This document shows, in pieces, positions 26,314 through 34,461 of a DNA stretch of 64,000 nucleotides. This DNA is from Cryomorpha sp963741985 (lineage in GTDB: Bacteria; Bacteroidota; Bacteroidia; Flavobacteriales_D; Cryomorphaceae), in NCBI GenBank assembly GCA_963741985.1, contig CAVUKD010000002.1, forward strand, positions 1,860,001-1,924,000. The letters are read 5' to 3'. The translations under genes and the position numbers were made by a program. Each line of letters opens with the position of its first letter. Within the stretch, counting starts at the first letter, position 1. The notes beneath the pieces are model-generated. The model was not told the origin of the DNA, did no database searches, and saw only the letters and a list, made by a program, of their open reading frames with translations.

Positions 26314-27351
26314 ATGGAAGGCGAAGAATTTGATATTTCTGAAGACGAGCAGGAGCAATTCGAACATTACCGCATTGTAGCCGACAAAGGGCAGGAGCCC
26401 ATTCGCATAGACCGGTTTTTGATGGATCGCATTCCGAATACATCACGCACCAAGCTTCAGGAGTCGGCTCACAACGGGAATATTCATGTAAATGACCTTC
26501 CGGTAAAACCGAATTACAAAGTTAAGCCCGGCGACGATATTTCAATCGTAATGCCTTATCCACAACGCGAAATCGAACTGATACCGCAAGATATCCCGCT
26601 TGAAATATTGTACGAAGACGATACGCTCATTATCTTGAATAAGCAGCCGGATATGGTCGTACATCCGGGATATGGCAATTATACCGGTACTCTTGTAAAT
26701 GCGCTGGTTTACCATTTTGGAAATTTGCCCGAATCGGAGGGAAGTTTGCCCCACAGACCGGGATTGGTGCATCGTTTGGACAAGAATACGACTGGTGTAA
26801 TGGTCATTGCCAAAACCGAAAAAGCACTTGCAGATTTGTCCTTGCAGTTCTTCGAGCGCACCATCGATCGTCGCTACGAAGCTATTGCCTGGGGGGATAT
26901 TTCTGAAGATGGAATGATCGAAGGCCACATCGGCAGATCGTTGAAAAACCGCAAAGTGATGACTGTTTTTCCAGAAGGAGAATACGGAAAGCACGCTCTA
27001 ACCCGGTACAAAGTTTTGGAGCGACTCAACTACGTAACCCACGTGGAATGCAAGTTGGAAACCGGTAGAACCCATCAGATACGAGCGCATTTCAAACATA
27101 TCAATCATCCGCTTTTCAACGATCCCGAGTACGGGGGAAACAAGATTTTGAAAGGAACTACTTTTAGCAAGTACAAGCAATTTGTAATCAACAATTTTGA
27201 AATGCTTCCGAGACAGGCACTCCATGCCCGAAAGTTAGAAATCACACATCCCGTAACCCGCGAAAGAATGAATTTTGAAGCACCGCTTCCTGATGATATG
27301 AGGCAAGTGCTAAATCGATGGCGCGATTATATCAGCAACCGGAATACCTGA
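26314..27351 (+). CDS. rluD: 23S rRNA-type pseudouridine synthase (RluD/RluA family)
   Basis: Isomerises uridines in rRNA. The N-terminal S4 RNA-binding domain (about 30-88, RIDRFLMDRIPNTSRTKLQ) is followed by the catalytic domain, with HRLDK at 153-157 (nucleophile Asp156), the GRTHQIRAHFKHINHPL motif and a C-terminal LHARKLEITHP. The 345-residue length is normal. The N-terminus carries an extra acidic segment (EGEEFDISEDEQEQ). RluD-type specificity (U1911/1915/1917) is an inference from length and the S4 domain. It is the last gene of the PASTA-T9SS-rluD unit. Confidence 0.9.
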   Translation: MEGEEFDISEDEQEQFEHYRIVADKGQEPIRIDRFLMDRIPNTSRTKLQESAHNGNIHVNDLPVKPNYKVKPGDDISIVMPYPQREIELIPQDIPLEILYEDDTLIILNKQPDMVVHPGYGNYTGTLVNALVYHFGNLPESEGSLPHRPGLVHRLDKNTTGVMVIAKTEKALADLSLQFFERTIDRRYEAIAWGDISEDGMIEGHIGRSLKNRKVMTVFPEGEYGKHALTRYKVLERLNYVTHVECKLETGRTHQIRAHFKHINHPLFNDPEYGGNKILKGTTFSKYKQFVINNFEMLPRQALHARKLEITHPVTRERMNFEAPLPDDMRQVLNRWRDYISNRNT

Positions 27352-27461
27352 AATTTGTTTTTTGACAATCATTTACCCAGTTGAATTTTTCCCTTTTATA
27401 CCAATTCAAATTAGGGAAAATATTCAATCAAAACCCTAACTAGCCTCACCACACGGATGCA

Positions 27462-27495
27462 GCCCCCGTTGGAGAGGGATTAAGGGGGGAGGACA
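27462..27495 (+). repeat. Intergenic copy of the C-rich/G-rich Bacteroidota repeat
   Basis: GCCCCCGTTGGAGAGGGATT followed by AAGGGGGGAGGAC lies in the gap between the convergent rluD and menE. It closely resembles the copy inside menC at 28690-28730. This kind of palindromic repeat is common between genes in this phylum. Confidence 0.7.
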
Positions 27496-27510
27496 CCTTC
27501 AGAGGACTTT

Positions 27511-28569
27511 TCACTCCTGCTTTTTTAACCACTTCTCTACCGTATTTTTCCTCCTGATTTTCCCCGAAATCGTCCACTCAAACTCGGCAATTCGCACAAC
27601 TTTTCGCGGCTTCCAATATGGATTGTCCCACACAATTTTTTTCAAATCAACAATTTCATCTCCTTTCACATAAAGAACGACTTCCTCACCAAGTAGGGCA
27701 TTCGGGACACCGGCAATAAAAAATGGCGACTGAATAATTCCAGACAGAATAGATTCTACCACTTCAGGAATAATTTTCACCCCACCTGAATTGATAAGAT
27801 TATCAGCACGTCCCAACCAGCGAAAACCGTTAGAAGTCAATTCCACTAAATCGTTTGTATGGAGCCAGCCATAGGTTACTCCGAGCCAGTTTATTTCTAA
27901 TTTCCCATTCTTATCTACTTTTATTTCGACTCCGGGAAGCGTACGATATACAGGAGAAGTACCATTTTCAGCTTTAGCCAAAGCAAAATGCGACAACGTT
28001 TCGGTCATCCCAAAGCTGTACCAAGCATCGATACCGGCATTTAGAATTTTTTCATGAAGTGCGCTTTCCACTTTCCCACCGCCGATTAGATAGCATTTCA
28101 CATTGCCCACCATTTCCGGTTTTTCGCGAAGAATGGTTTCGATTTGCAGCGGCACCAACGGCATAAAATCAACGGGCTGATCAGGAATAGCCAACGATTG
28201 CGGAGGATAAACCAAAAGCTGAAATTGGCCGACGATTGCACGAGCAACCATCATCTTTCCGGCGATATATTCCAGGGAAAGCGCCAGAGCCGCAGTTGAT
28301 TTTTCCGTAAGGCCAAAAAATGAATTCGTTGCTTTTGCACTCGTTTCAATAGCCGATTTCAGGACATTCAATTTCTTTGGTTTCCCTGTTGATCCCGAAG
28401 TTTGAACTTCTATCGTAATCGAATCATCGAAAAGCAAACGGGCAAAGTTCAGTGCCGCTTTTTCGATTTCAGAAAGTCTTGAAAACGAAAATTTATCCTT
28501 GGTTAATTCTTCCTTCGAGTAGAATATTCCATTGAGCAAAAAGCCCGGATATTTCCCGAAAGGATTCAT
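27511..28569 (-). CDS. menE: o-Succinylbenzoate--CoA ligase (MenE)
   Basis: An AMP-forming enzyme that activates o-succinylbenzoate to its CoA ester in menaquinone synthesis. It has the adenylate P-loop TSGSTGKPKK (57-66), YSFGMTETLSHFALAK (A5-type), WLHTNDLVEL and WLGRADNLINSGGVKIIPEVVE, and the C-terminal catalytic Lys region ISGKIRRKN. At 352 residues it is the short type usual in Bacteroidota. The ATG at 28569 overlaps the menC stop by four bases (ATGA); the open frame up to 28590 would need a TTG. Confidence 0.93.
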   Translation of the reverse strand: MNPFGKYPGFLLNGIFYSKEELTKDKFSFSRLSEIEKAALNFARLLFDDSITIEVQTSGSTGKPKKLNVLKSAIETSAKATNSFFGLTEKSTAALALSLEYIAGKMMVARAIVGQFQLLVYPPQSLAIPDQPVDFMPLVPLQIETILREKPEMVGNVKCYLIGGGKVESALHEKILNAGIDAWYSFGMTETLSHFALAKAENGTSPVYRTLPGVEIKVDKNGKLEINWLGVTYGWLHTNDLVELTSNGFRWLGRADNLINSGGVKIIPEVVESILSGIIQSPFFIAGVPNALLGEEVVLYVKGDEIVDLKKIVWDNPYWKPRKVVRIAEFEWTISGKIRRKNTVEKWLKKQE

Positions 28570-29705
28570 TTCAAAAAGGGAATTTCCCAAGAATTGTCAG
28601 AATTGTAAAAGAGTTTACTACCTCTTATTTCCAGCGGACTGGGAAAATTATTTTCGTAAAGCAATCCGGTGCCGAGGCCCTGCGCAAGCACGGAACCGTC
28701 CCCCTTTGGAGGGGAATTAAGGGGGAGGATTTTGGAAGCTGTATATTGAGCAATAGCATTCAATCCGATATTGCTTTCCAATGCAGAAGTCGCCCACCAA
28801 AAAGCGTTATTTTTTTCGCAGAGATCAATCCATTCATCGCAGACTTCAAAACCACCAACAAGACTCGGTTTCAGAATTACGGCCTGAGGCTTTATAGCAG
28901 CCATCATTTCTTGACGTTTTACGGAAGTATTCAGTCCGATCAATTCTTCATCAAGAGCAATTGGGATGGGCGTATTCCGGCAAAGTTTTTCCATTTCGCG
29001 CCATTGTCCCGCTTTTATCGGCTGCTCTATGGAATGTATCTGAAGTTTGGCGAGTGCATCGAGTTTTGCGGAAGCTTCTTCCGGCGAAAAAGCGCCATTG
29101 GCATCCACCCGAATCGTAATGTCTACAGCACTAAATTGATTGCGGATATGCTGAATGAGTTTGAGTTCGTCCTCAAAATCTACTGCGCCGATTTTTATTT
29201 TGATACAAGAGAATCCCGATTCAATTTTTGATTTTAATTCCTCCAGCATCACTTCGTAAGAATTCATCCAAACGAGTCCGTTTATTTCAATTCCCTCTAT
29301 TCCATGAGAAAAAGGAGTGTCGAATAGTCGGGAAAAATCTCCGTTTTGCAAATGAAGTTGAGCGGTTTCAAATCCGAATCTTATGGAAGGCCAATCGTTT
29401 AAAGCTTCAGGCTTTAAGCGGGAAGCTGCAAGCCAGGCCTCGGTTGTACGGGTTAGCATTTCTTCGTAGCCGGGTTTATCATCGCATGAAAGTCCGGGTA
29501 AAATGCCACATTCACCGACTCCAAAGTTAATCCCTTTATTCTCGCTCCTCCTTACGGACTCCCAAGAGGTCGAAAGGGGGGCGGTTCCGCTATCAGAATC
29601 TTCAAGCACAATAAAATAGCTGGGTTTGGAATTCAAAATGCCCCGCGACGTGCCGCGCGAGCTACTAAAATTTAAAATATGTTTTTTCCAAAACGCTTTT
29701 CGCAT
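28566..29705 (-). CDS. menC: o-Succinylbenzoate synthase (MenC) with two repeat-derived insertions
   Basis: Dehydrates SHCHC to o-succinylbenzoate; enolase superfamily. Catalytic features are present: Lys pair in SCIKIKIGA, metal ligands in RVDANGAFS, HSIEQPIKAG and ALDEELIG, and Lys in VILKPSLVGG. Two stretches do not fit the family. Residues about 36-57 (SDSGTAPLSTSWESVRRSEN) lie between FIVLED and FGVGECG. Residues about 325-341 (KILPLNSPPKGDGSVLA) precede QGLGTG. The DNA of both is a Bacteroidota palindromic repeat that kept the frame. The enzyme probably stays active because both fall in loops. It is coupled to menA (TGATG) and menE (ATGA). Confidence 0.92.
   Translation of the reverse strand: MRKAFWKKHILNFSSSRGTSRGILNSKPSYFIVLEDSDSGTAPLSTSWESVRRSENKGINFGVGECGILPGLSCDDKPGYEEMLTRTTEAWLAASRLKPEALNDWPSIRFGFETAQLHLQNGDFSRLFDTPFSHGIEGIEINGLVWMNSYEVMLEELKSKIESGFSCIKIKIGAVDFEDELKLIQHIRNQFSAVDITIRVDANGAFSPEEASAKLDALAKLQIHSIEQPIKAGQWREMEKLCRNTPIPIALDEELIGLNTSVKRQEMMAAIKPQAVILKPSLVGGFEVCDEWIDLCEKNNAFWWATSALESNIGLNAIAQYTASKILPLNSPPKGDGSVLAQGLGTGLLYENNFPSPLEIRGSKLFYNSDNSWEIPFLK
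28690..28730 (+). repeat. C-rich/G-rich repeat inside menC (3' part)
   Basis: CGGAACCGTCCCCCTTTGG followed by AGGGGAATTAAGGGGGAGGA is an intergenic-type palindrome within the menC reading frame. It encodes (minus strand) ILPLNSPPKGDGS. It is similar to 27462-27495. Confidence 0.7.
29541..29592 (-). repeat. C-rich repeat inside menC (5' part)
   Basis: On the minus strand this begins CGGAACCGCCCCCCTTTCG, sharing the CGGAACCG(C/T)CCCCCTTT head with 28690-28730 in the opposite orientation. It continues GACCTCTTGGGAGTCCGTAA. It encodes residues about 38-57 of MenC, which are absent from typical family members. Confidence 0.6.
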
Positions 29706-30607
29706 CAGTAATTCAGTCCGAGGCCAATTGTTACTGCAAATATAAGGGTAGCAATCGCCAGTTTTTTCAGTTCGCCGTCAAAATCTTCTGAAAGCCTCCC
29801 TTTATAGACGGTCAATACATTTTGGAGGAGCATGGGCGTGGAAATCAAAAAGAGAAATTGATACGGAGATTGGTACCGAAGTAGCGTAAAAATGATCACC
29901 GCAGCTATCGCACCAAAAACAAGAAATGCGTGATAGTTTTTTGCTTTTTTGAGACCCATCACTACAACGAGTGACTTTTTTCCTGACTGGCGATCATTCT
30001 CTATGTCGCGCATATTGTTAAGGTTTAGCACGCCAGTAGCAAGCAATCCAATTGCAACGGCAGGGAGCAATTCCACCCAGGTCAACTCCTGCGTGTGAAG
30101 AAAAAATGTACCAGCCACTCCGGTAATACCGAAAAAGAGAAAAACAGCCAAATCGCCAAAACCTTTGTACCCATATGGACTTTTTCCTACGGTATATTTT
30201 ACGGCGGCTGCAATGGCGAGAAGCCCCACAATAAAAAAAGTGAGGAGAAGGCCATTATTCATTTTTTTGGATGCTTCGTACAGTAGGGCAATGCCGGAGA
30301 TGAGTGCGAGTAAAGTGCAGATAAAGATTCCGGTACGCATCTGCCTCGGAGTAATATCTCCACTCTGAAGGCTCCGGCGCGGGCCTAGCCGCTGGTCATT
30401 GTCCACCCCGTTTATAAAATCACCGTAGTCGTTCGCTAAATTGCTAAGCACCTGAAGAAATAGAGTGGTAAATAAAGCACCGACCAGAATCCAGACATCG
30501 AATGAGTCACGCCACAAGGCGAGCAGGCTCCCCAAAATCACACTCGAAAAAGAGAGTGGAAGGGTACGCAATCTGAATGCTTTAAACCAAGATTCTACCT
30601 TTGACAT
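29705..30607 (-). CDS. menA: 1,4-Dihydroxy-2-naphthoate polyprenyltransferase (MenA)
   Basis: An integral membrane UbiA-type enzyme that attaches the polyprenyl chain to 1,4-dihydroxy-2-naphthoate. It has the first Asp motif NLANDYGDFINGVDND, the RRSLQSGDITPRQM stretch, a second motif LNLNNMRDIENDRQSGKKSL, and about eight transmembrane helices. The frame is open to an ATG at 30682 (325 residues). The start at 30607 (MSKVESWFKAFRLRTLPLS, 300 residues) is preferred because family members begin this way; the longer form cannot be excluded. The gene overlaps menC by one base. Confidence 0.92.
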   Translation of the reverse strand: MSKVESWFKAFRLRTLPLSFSSVILGSLLALWRDSFDVWILVGALFTTLFLQVLSNLANDYGDFINGVDNDQRLGPRRSLQSGDITPRQMRTGIFICTLLALISGIALLYEASKKMNNGLLLTFFIVGLLAIAAAVKYTVGKSPYGYKGFGDLAVFLFFGITGVAGTFFLHTQELTWVELLPAVAIGLLATGVLNLNNMRDIENDRQSGKKSLVVVMGLKKAKNYHAFLVFGAIAAVIIFTLLRYQSPYQFLFLISTPMLLQNVLTVYKGRLSEDFDGELKKLAIATLIFAVTIGLGLNY

Positions 30608-30776
30608 AGCTCCTGCAAAGGTCGGAAGAATCGAATGATTTTCACTCATAATTCGCTCCACTTTATTCACTTTAAGTTGCATTTATCAATCTTTTACAAA
30701 ATATGAAAAGTGAATTGTGTGAAAAGGATGATCTGGGAAGTTATTTTTATATGGATTGCCTTTAAATTTGTTAGTG

Positions 30777-31160
30777 ATGCCATCTCCAAAAAAATTAACA
30801 GGTTCTTCTTATGAATTTTATCCGGACGCCCGGGGGTTTTACTATTTGCGTCTGCGGGATGGTGAGGAATTTGGAATGACACATGTTTCGGAAATTCATA
30901 CGTACATCGAAGAAAATCTGAATCAAAAGCGACTTCCATTTCTTATAGAATTAGGCTATGGCACGACAATCGGAGACGATGTGCAAGAACACTTGGTGAA
31001 CACGGACAACCGGTATTCAACAGCGGATGCCATTTTGATCAGCACTTTTGCACACAAGCTTATTACGAAATTTTACCAAAGACAGTACAAGCCCAAGAAA
31101 CCGACCAAAGTTTTTCAAGATATTTTCGATGCACTCGAATGGATCGCTGAGCAAGGTTAG
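30777..31160 (+). CDS. Small STAS-like (DUF7793-type) protein between menA and menD
   Basis: A 127-residue protein, no signal peptide. The C-terminal half (STADAILISTFAHKLITKFY, then KPTKVFQDIFDALEWI) resembles Bacteroidota STAS/SpoIIAA-like proteins (DUF7793), in which a helix and a final beta-alpha unit follow a small beta sheet. This is recognition by pattern only. It runs opposite to the men genes and ends six bases from the end of menD. It occupies the place where menB is often found. The open frame reaches back to a TTG at 30756, but the ATG at 30777 is the more likely start. A TAAATTTG at 30763 could be a -7 box of a near-leaderless transcript. Confidence 0.68.
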   Translation: MPSPKKLTGSSYEFYPDARGFYYLRLRDGEEFGMTHVSEIHTYIEENLNQKRLPFLIELGYGTTIGDDVQEHLVNTDNRYSTADAILISTFAHKLITKFYQRQYKPKKPTKVFQDIFDALEWIAEQG

Positions 31161-31166
31161 GGTTTC

Positions 31167-32915
31167 TCAGTTTTTTCCCTCATCCACACTTTTCGTAAGA
31201 TGGAGTTCAATTTCTTTTCGAATGTATTTGAAATAGTTGCGTAGAATTCCGGCGTTTTCAATTCCCGGGGTTTCGATTTCAAAGATTGCGGAATGTGGCT
31301 GATTCAAAAATTCCGTTAGCTTGTCTCCAAGCTCAGTTTTATTGGTCGCTTTGAAGAAAGGGATTTGAAACGCCTTTGCAATGAATTGAATATCTGTGGG
31401 ATGGTACGCCTCAAAGTAGTTTTCGAGTTCGTCGGTGCTATCCGGACCTTCAATAATTCGAAAAATACCACCGCCTCCATTATTGATTACCATAATTTTG
31501 AGATTTTGCGGAAAATTACGGTTCCAAAGGCCGTTTGAATCGTACATAAAAGCCGTGTCGCCGGTAATTAGGAGATTCGGTTTCATTGAATCGATCATAG
31601 AATATCCGGCAGCTGTACTCGTACATCCGTCAATGCCACTTGTTCCTCGATTTCCGAAATAATTTATCCCGGATTGAAATCCGAATAGTTGAATGTACCG
31701 CACCGCAGAGCTATTTGCCATGTGGATATTTAAAGGTGAAACGGTGTGTTGTAATATTTCTCTGAAAACGAAAAAATCCGACCACGGCAATTCTGCGATA
31801 TAAGAGTCATGAGCGATCAAAGCTTGATTAGAGATGCTTTGCCAATGGGTTTTGTATGAAGATTGCTCAGGATGAAGCGAAGGATGTAAGCGGGATAGAA
31901 ATCGCTCAGGTTTCGAAATAATTTCGTCTGTAAGGCTTTGGAATGTGTCGAGACCGGAATCGTATTGACTTATATGCCAGTGGTTGTTGGGTTGATATTC
32001 CCTTAGGTGCGCTTTAATCTTTTTGGAGACAATATACCCGCCGCATGTTATGAGCAGATCGGGCATTAACTCCGGCAGCATTGTCTCATCCTTGATAGAC
32101 ATTATAATCCGGTCGATCGTGTCGATAGCATTGCTGAGATCCATGTTGGCCGTGGTTTCGGTGAGGATTACCACATTGCTTAGATCTGAATATGTGTTCA
32201 AAATTGTTGCTAAAGCGGGATTCGGATTGAGCTGTCCAACCAGAATCATAACTTTCTTTGAAGCGTTAAAAGTCTTGGTGAAATTTTCGGCTGCGTCAAT
32301 TGAAAAATCGGTCGGGGAAAGGGCCGTTTTATAAAAGCCTGAGAAGTCAACCGGATACGTTTTCACTGCGTAAAGAGGTTCTGCAAAAGGAACATTTATA
32401 TGAACAGGCCCGGGATTTCGCACGAGTGCTTTCGCAAAACATGCGCTCAGTTTGCGTCGGTTCAACCAAATTTCGTCACGTGAAACGGGTTCAGCATGTA
32501 ATGTAAATGCATCTACTGTGAAATTTTTATAAAGTCCTTCTTGTCTTATTGTCTGACCATTTCCCTGATCCGTCCAGGCTAGTGGCCGGTCAGCAGTGAT
32601 AGCGATAACCGGAATTTTTAGATAAAATGCCTCGGCGAGCGCCGGAGAAATATTCGCAGCTGCCGAACCGCTCGTACAGATCACAGCCACCGGTTTTTGA
32701 GAAGCCAGCGCCATACCAAGCGCATAAAATCCGGCAACACGCTCATCGACAATGCTGTGACAATTGAAGAATCCCGAACGATTAAATGAAATAGTTAGCG
32801 GAGCATTGCGCGATCCAGGACAAATAATAACATTTTCAACCCCGAAATATTTGCACGCCATCACAAGGGAATACACTCCTTCTTTAGTGCTCAACGTTAT
32901 TGACTCATTCTCCAT
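31167..32915 (-). CDS. menD: SEPHCHC synthase (MenD)
   Basis: A thiamine-diphosphate enzyme that joins 2-oxoglutarate (after decarboxylation) to isochorismate. It has the N-terminal Pyr domain with IICPGSRNAPLTISF and the ThDP Glu region around HSIVDERVAGFYALG. The C-terminal PP domain has NRGTSGIDGCTSTAAGYS and the metal-binding GDTAFMYDSNGLW followed by INNGGGGIF. At 582 residues it is full length. It overlaps menF by 11 bases and belongs to the menI-menF-menD operon. Confidence 0.95.
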   Translation of the reverse strand: MENESITLSTKEGVYSLVMACKYFGVENVIICPGSRNAPLTISFNRSGFFNCHSIVDERVAGFYALGMALASQKPVAVICTSGSAAANISPALAEAFYLKIPVIAITADRPLAWTDQGNGQTIRQEGLYKNFTVDAFTLHAEPVSRDEIWLNRRKLSACFAKALVRNPGPVHINVPFAEPLYAVKTYPVDFSGFYKTALSPTDFSIDAAENFTKTFNASKKVMILVGQLNPNPALATILNTYSDLSNVVILTETTANMDLSNAIDTIDRIIMSIKDETMLPELMPDLLITCGGYIVSKKIKAHLREYQPNNHWHISQYDSGLDTFQSLTDEIISKPERFLSRLHPSLHPEQSSYKTHWQSISNQALIAHDSYIAELPWSDFFVFREILQHTVSPLNIHMANSSAVRYIQLFGFQSGINYFGNRGTSGIDGCTSTAAGYSMIDSMKPNLLITGDTAFMYDSNGLWNRNFPQNLKIMVINNGGGGIFRIIEGPDSTDELENYFEAYHPTDIQFIAKAFQIPFFKATNKTELGDKLTEFLNQPHSAIFEIETPGIENAGILRNYFKYIRKEIELHLTKSVDEGKN

Positions 32916-33963
32916 AATCCATCAGGTTCAATAGTGTTTTTCCTTTCTTTTCGGTTTCATCCCATTCGCTTTGGAGCGTCGATCCTGCCGTAATTCCTCC
33001 CCCAAGATAAAGCGAAACGGAATCTGAAAAAACCTGCATACAGCGCAAGTTTACATAATAATCGACCAATTCCGCTTTTTTTCGGCCTATTGTTCCGGTA
33101 TATAAACGCCGGTCGTGTGATTCTGTTTTGTTAATTATAGCTACCGCCGCAGCTACTGGCAATCCGGCGATTGCGGGGGTTGGGTGCAGACGATCAATAA
33201 TTTCACGAAAGTCGTCGGGTGATGTTTCCGTTAAAAATTTAAAATCAGAGCAGAGATGCGCGACGCTGCCGGCTTCGACGGTATGGGGTTTTGACTCTTG
33301 AACATCAACAGCTTTTGAAGCTGAAATCTGTTCTCTAATATGTTGGCTTACAAGTTCTTGTTCTTCGATTTCTTTTTCTGTCCAGTGGTAGGGCTTTTCA
33401 ATTATAGACTGGGTGCCGGCGAGACTTATTGTTTCGTAATATTTATCGTGGTAGCGCAGCAAAATTTCAGGCGAGGCACCAATCCACAAGCCTTCAGTTG
33501 GGTGCAATAAAATATAAACCAGTGCTTTCGGATAGGTTTTTTCGAGTGTTTCGAAATAATCCAACGCCCTGAATCCTTTAGCGAAGGTCACATTTTTAAT
33601 TCGCGAAAGAATGGCTTTTTGCAATGTGCCGGATGCGAATGCATTTTGATATTTTTCAAAATGAATTTGATAATCGGCGAATTTTGTCTCTTTCGGGTTT
33701 TTTGGTTCGAATATTTCGGTTCTACCTTTCGGAAAATCGATATCATCCGCTCGATATGGCTGATAAAAGAAGGTTGGGCCGGTTAAATTCCATCCCGAAA
33801 CAGCGATATGAAAATTCGGGTATTTTGATTTTTCTTGCGGGAGGTTATAAAATTCAATGTTCGATTCATGTGGAAATCGAATCAGACAAAAAGGAATTTT
33901 CTCGTCGAGATATTTGCGGGCGACCGCACTGAAATCTATTTCCTGTCGGGTTTCGGGTTTCAC
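32905..33963 (-). CDS. menF: Isochorismate synthase (MenF)
   Basis: Converts chorismate to isochorismate, the entry to menaquinone synthesis. Chorismate-utilising motifs are LSRIKNV, IGASPEILLRY, LAGTQSI, LHPTPAIAGLP, RRLYTGTIG and LYLGGGITAGS. The start was chosen as the GTG at 33963, which overlaps the upstream thioesterase stop by four bases (GTGA). The frame also allows a TTG at 33996, and there is no early ATG. This gives 352 residues, a normal length for the phylum. Confidence 0.93.
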   Translation of the reverse strand: MKPETRQEIDFSAVARKYLDEKIPFCLIRFPHESNIEFYNLPQEKSKYPNFHIAVSGWNLTGPTFFYQPYRADDIDFPKGRTEIFEPKNPKETKFADYQIHFEKYQNAFASGTLQKAILSRIKNVTFAKGFRALDYFETLEKTYPKALVYILLHPTEGLWIGASPEILLRYHDKYYETISLAGTQSIIEKPYHWTEKEIEEQELVSQHIREQISASKAVDVQESKPHTVEAGSVAHLCSDFKFLTETSPDDFREIIDRLHPTPAIAGLPVAAAVAIINKTESHDRRLYTGTIGRKKAELVDYYVNLRCMQVFSDSVSLYLGGGITAGSTLQSEWDETEKKGKTLLNLMDYGE

Positions 33964-34376
33964 TTTTTCTCCAAAATCAAATTGGTCAATCGGCAAGTTG
34001 AGAGTAGTTTGCCAGACTCATCACGAATTTTTATTTCCCAAATATGGGTAGATCGGCCTTTGTGAATCAATTCGCCACGTGCCGTCACTGTCCCCGATTT
34101 GATACTTTTTATATGGTTTGCATTAATTTCAATTCCCACTACTCCAGCCTGTGAATCGTTGAGTATCATAAAACTTCCAAGGCTACCTACCGATTCGGCA
34201 AGCGCGCAATTTGCGCCGCCGTGCAAAAGTCCTGCGGGTTGATGAACCTTACTATTTACCGGCATTGTGGCTACAACAAAGTCGTTTCCGAAATCGGTAA
34301 ATTCGATGTTCAAGGTTTCCATCAAAGTGTTTCGGTTTAAAGCGTTCGCTTTTTTTAAGCGTTCAGTCTTGTCCAA
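33960..34376 (-). CDS. Hotdog-fold thioesterase, probable 1,4-dihydroxy-2-naphthoyl-CoA hydrolase (MenI-like)
   Basis: A PaaI/YbgC-type hotdog thioesterase of 138 residues. It has VHQPAGLLHGGANCALAES, with the HGG motif and the catalytic Glu in ALAES, followed by VGIEINANHIKSIKSG. Its place as first gene of the menF-menD operon makes hydrolysis of DHNA-CoA, the step after MenB, the likely role; this is inferred from context. The start is a TTG at 34376 (MDKTERLKKANAL), matching family N-termini and 17 bases behind a TATCTTTG box. The open frame continues to 34496, but that part overlaps the divergent regulator gene. Confidence 0.85.
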   Translation of the reverse strand: MDKTERLKKANALNRNTLMETLNIEFTDFGNDFVVATMPVNSKVHQPAGLLHGGANCALAESVGSLGSFMILNDSQAGVVGIEINANHIKSIKSGTVTARGELIHKGRSTHIWEIKIRDESGKLLSTCRLTNLILEKK

Positions 34377-34392
34377 GTTCTTAATTTTGGCA

Positions 34393-34400
34393 CAAAGATA
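34393..34400 (-). promoter_or_regulatory. -7 promoter box for the menI-menF-menD operon
   Basis: Minus-strand TATCTTTG, a full consensus match, 17 bases before the TTG start at 34376. It supports that start. Confidence 0.5.
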
Positions 34401-34461
34401 AGGCAAGTATGGCGAATTTCTGTTCCTTGCTTTTGCCGAAATGCAGCATTGAAAAAACATT

